Of a stretch of DNA of 64,000 nt, positions 63,404 to 64,000 are shown one piece after another. Under the pieces are notes generated by a model. It worked only from the letters and a program-made list of their open reading frames with translations. It made no database searches and was not told the origin of the DNA. The first letter of the stretch is position 1, and each line of letters starts with the position of its first letter. The position numbers were made by a program, and so were the translations under genes. The stretch is taken from NCBI RefSeq assembly GCF_902635505.1, contig NC_045427.1, positions 619,559,165 to 619,623,164 on the forward strand, written 5' to 3'. Source of the stretch: Sarcophilus harrisii. Taxonomy: Eukaryota; Chordata; Mammalia; Dasyuromorphia; Dasyuridae.

Positions 63404-63595
63404 CAGGGGTCCTCAAACTTTTTGAATAGGGGGCCAGTTCATTGTCCCTCAGACTGTTGGAGGGCCAGACTATAGTAAAAACAAAAACTTTGTTTTGTGG
63501 GCCTTTAAATAAAGAAACTTCATAGCCCTGGGTGAGGGGGATAAACGTCCTCAGCTGCTGCATCTGGCTCGAGGGCCGTAGTTTGAGGACCCCTG
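63404..63595 (-). mobile_element. Non-autonomous hAT transposon (OposCharlie-like MITE), copy 2, with perfect 8-bp TSD
   Basis: The 192-bp element has terminal inverted repeats CAGGGGTCCTCAAACT and AGTTTGAGGACCCCTG, a perfect 16-bp match. It is flanked by CCTTAAGC on both sides (63396-63403 and 63596-63603), the 8-bp duplication expected of hAT transposition. Its interior matches copy 1 at 41478-41668 in inverted orientation. No ORF is present. It sits about 125 bp from the donor of a NEO1 exon, in the intron. Confidence 0.9.
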
Positions 63596-63726
63596 CCTTA
63601 AGCTCTCATCATTAAATTTACTGATGAACACTGATATTAGGGCAAAATTAAGTTAGTCACTGGTGCATAGCTCTTTTCAAATCTATTAACACAATTAATG
63701 AATTAACAGAAATATCCTAAACTTAC

Positions 63727-63819
63727 GCTGGGGTGGCTGAGAGTCAAAAGGCATCATCATTTTTGGTCTCATTCCTCGCCTTCCAGCCAGTGTAGACATA
63801 CTATCTTCTGATTCATGCC
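63727..63819 (-). CDS. NEO1: NEO1 coding exon, cytoplasmic tail (93 bp)
   Basis: The exon lies between a TTTAG acceptor (complement of 63820-63824) and GTAAGT. In frame it encodes (G)[16 protein letters not shown], then [14 protein letters not shown], and a final C that completes Pro with the next exon. [20 protein letters not shown] is a neogenin hallmark with close similarity to DCC (MMPFD-QPPQPVISAHP). It is the most upstream NEO1 exon in the window. Earlier exons lie beyond position 64000. Confidence 0.95.
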
Positions 63820-64000
63820 CTAAATACCAAAGACTAAAGTTAATTACAACCTAGTAGTCAGTCCAGCAATACCACTTAGAAGCTTGATTTGAACAATTTT
63901 AGTGTGGTGAAACCAAGAAACACAGACACCATTGTTAGTTACATGATGAACAAATCTCAAAATACTCCTTAAATGTCAAGGAAGGAGAGAAACTCAGGAT
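63820..64000 (-). other. NEO1: NEO1 intron (partial)
   Basis: Intronic sequence up to the window edge. Nothing is recognised in it. Confidence 0.8.

Larger units (their letters stand above)
60357..63726 (-). other. NEO1: NEO1 intron (about 3.4 kb)
   Basis: It has a donor GTAAGT at 63721-63726 and an acceptor at 60357-60359. It is mainly A/T-rich and apparently unique, with a (GT)20 microsatellite at 62481-62520 and an intact hAT MITE at 63404-63595. No coding sequence is seen. Confidence 0.85.

Overview
The window is mammalian genomic DNA, most likely from a marsupial. Two vertebrate genes can be read from spliced exons. The interspersed repeats fit a metatherian: tRNA-headed CORE-SINEs of the kind abundant in opossums and kangaroos, marsupial-type L1 3' ends, many L2-like and L3/CR1-like LINE remnants, and OposCharlie-like hAT elements. 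I cannot name the species from sequence alone.

Left third (1 to about 24.6 kb, + strand): the 3' part of HCN4, the cardiac and neuronal pacemaker channel. Six coding exons are present, equivalent to human exons 3 to 8. They run from the S4-S5 linker and S5 through the pore, S6, C-linker and cyclic-nucleotide-binding domain to the long proline-rich C-terminal tail. Every splice junction is GT/AG and the internal exon sizes (162, 219, 147, 241, 165 bp) agree with my recollection of human HCN4. Exons 1 and 2 lie to the left of the window. The introns carry L1, L2, SINE and L3/CR1 fragments and several unusual tandem repeats, three of which lie just before exons 4, 5 and 7. A probable 3' UTR of about 4 kb ends near an AATAAA at 24550.

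Middle (about 24.6 to 49.8 kb): intergenic, with no convincing gene. It is mostly old repeats, including a nested L1 cluster at 27.2-28.9 kb, a probable solo LTR at 33.1 kb, an L3/CR1 copy at 34.2-35.5 kb, an antisense L1 5' region near 40-41.3 kb, a hAT MITE at 41.5 kb and a duplicated segment at 45.05-47.65 kb.

Right third (about 49.8 to 64 kb, - strand): the 3' end of NEO1 (neogenin), the netrin/RGM receptor. Five coding exons encode the distal cytoplasmic tail and end in the conserved DCC-family C-terminal helix. The stop codon is at 52117-52119. The last coding exon lies in a CpG-rich block. Upstream NEO1 exons are beyond the right edge.

HCN4 and NEO1 converge tail to tail, as they do on human 15q24, which supports both identifications. 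They do not share a pathway: one is an ion channel and the other a guidance receptor. I found no undescribed coding system. The points most worth a second look are two compensating reading-frame switches in the HCN4 tail, tandem repeats forming or crowding HCN4 splice acceptors, a nearly exact 64-bp duplication in a NEO1 intron, and well-preserved transposon insertions with intact target-site duplications.
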